In this document: positions 13,693 through 14,155 of the stretch, in pieces
Layout of the letters: each line of letters begins with the position of its first letter
How positions within the stretch are numbered: the stretch's first letter is position 1
Source: Pseudomonadota bacterium
GTDB taxonomy: Bacteria > Pseudomonadota > Alphaproteobacteria > Acetobacterales > Acetobacteraceae
DNA: 14,155 nucleotides
Assembly: GCA_021819535.1 (NCBI GenBank)
Contig: JAKAQU010000028.1
Span: 1 to 14,155 of the forward strand
Direction: 5' to 3'
Notes under the pieces: model-generated
What the model saw: only the letters and a program-made list of their open reading frames with translations
Database searches by the model: none
Told to the model about the DNA's origin: nothing
Made by a program: the position numbers and the translations under genes

Positions 13693-14155
13693 ATGTCCCA
13701 CTCCATCGACACCAACGCACGCAACAGCAATCCGAGCGCCGAGACGTCAGCCAAGGGCATGCTGCTCGCGGGCAAGCGCGGCCTGATGATGGGCGTTGCC
13801 AATGACCGCTCGCTCGCCTGGGGAATAGCCAGTGCCTGCGCCGCGCAGGGCGCTGAACTCGCCTTCACCTACCAGGGCGAGGCGCTGGAGCGTCGCGTTC
13901 GTCCGCTTGCCGAGGGGGTTGGTTCCGACCTCGTCTTTCCCTGCGATGTCGGCGAGGATGACAGTATCGATGCCGCTTTCGCCGCCCTTGCCAGGCGCTG
14001 GGACCGGCTTGATTTTCTCGTTCACGCGATCGGCTGGGCGGATAAATCCTATCTTCGCGGCCGCTATGTCGACACGCCGCGCGAGGCCTTTCTTCAGGCG
14101 CTCGATATTTCCTGTTACAGTTTCGTCGCTGTTGCGCGCCGCGCCGTGGCTATGA
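13693..14155 (+). CDS. fabI: enoyl-[acyl-carrier-protein] reductase FabI (3'-truncated by window end)
   Basis: The first 154 residues of FabI, the NADH-dependent reductase of the last step in each fatty-acid elongation cycle. The frame is open to the window edge. The SDR-type dinucleotide motif GVANDRSLAWGIA (34-46) has the FabI-specific form. CDV (84-86), HAIGWADKSYLRGRYVDT (111-128) and ISCYSFVAVARRA (139-151) are also typical. The catalytic Tyr-x6-Lys would lie beyond the edge. About 20 extra residues precede the LLAGKRGLMMGVAN core. GAAGGG at 13677-13682 is 10 bases before this ATG; an in-frame GTG six codons earlier (13675), with GGGGAG upstream, is a real alternative. It is divergent from pdxH across about 125 bases. 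Confidence 0.93.
   Translation, partial: MSHSIDTNARNSNPSAETSAKGMLLAGKRGLMMGVANDRSLAWGIASACAAQGAELAFTYQGEALERRVRPLAEGVGSDLVFPCDVGEDDSIDAAFAALARRWDRLDFLVHAIGWADKSYLRGRYVDTPREAFLQALDISCYSFVAVARRAVAM

Overview
The window looks like chromosomal DNA from a GC-rich alphaproteobacterium, most likely of the Rhodospirillales/Acetobacteraceae type. This is inferred from a hopanoid transporter (HpnN), a divergent pdxH-fabI pair, a two-domain universal stress protein with an alphaproteobacterial-style C-terminal motif, and an intergenic GC-rich palindromic repeat of the kind common in that group. Gene density is high. I see no tRNA, rRNA, CRISPR array or transposase.

Layout. Bases 1-134 are AT-rich and hold no gene I can call. 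A full-length RecQ helicase gene (minus, 135-1922) is divergent from an alpha/beta hydrolase gene (plus, 2077-2970). A small His/Cys-containing protein (plus, 3056-3319) follows; its upstream region has a promoter-like pair and a Fur-like inverted repeat. Next comes a gene-free stretch with a 168-bp segment bounded by perfect 10-bp inverted repeats. On the minus strand, hpnN (4394-6982) is followed by two small predicted exported proteins (3985-4353 and 3600-3923), probably as one transcription unit. Divergent from hpnN are a sulfotransferase (7214-8185), a 593-residue lipoprotein built from two tandem copies of one ~225-residue domain (8206-9987), and a FliI-type flagellar export ATPase (10043-11434). 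Converging on fliI and overlapping its stop is a MarR-family regulator (11424-11999) with a pentapeptide-repeat tail. It lies 7 bp downstream of a two-domain UspA protein (12007-12873). The right end has pdxH (minus, 12980-13567) divergent from a truncated fabI (plus, from 13693 to the window edge).

How the genes relate. Much of the window is housekeeping: DNA repair (RecQ), vitamin B6 (PdxH), fatty-acid synthesis (FabI). The central part concerns the cell envelope: hopanoid transport, small exported proteins, a sulfotransferase, an outer-membrane-type lipoprotein and a flagellar/type III export ATPase. Nothing here is a clear defence or mobile system. The least explained items are the tandem-domain lipoprotein next to an orphan fliI, the Fur-like-operator small protein, the two exported proteins after hpnN, the inverted-repeat-bounded intergenic segment, and the repeat-expanded MarR tail.
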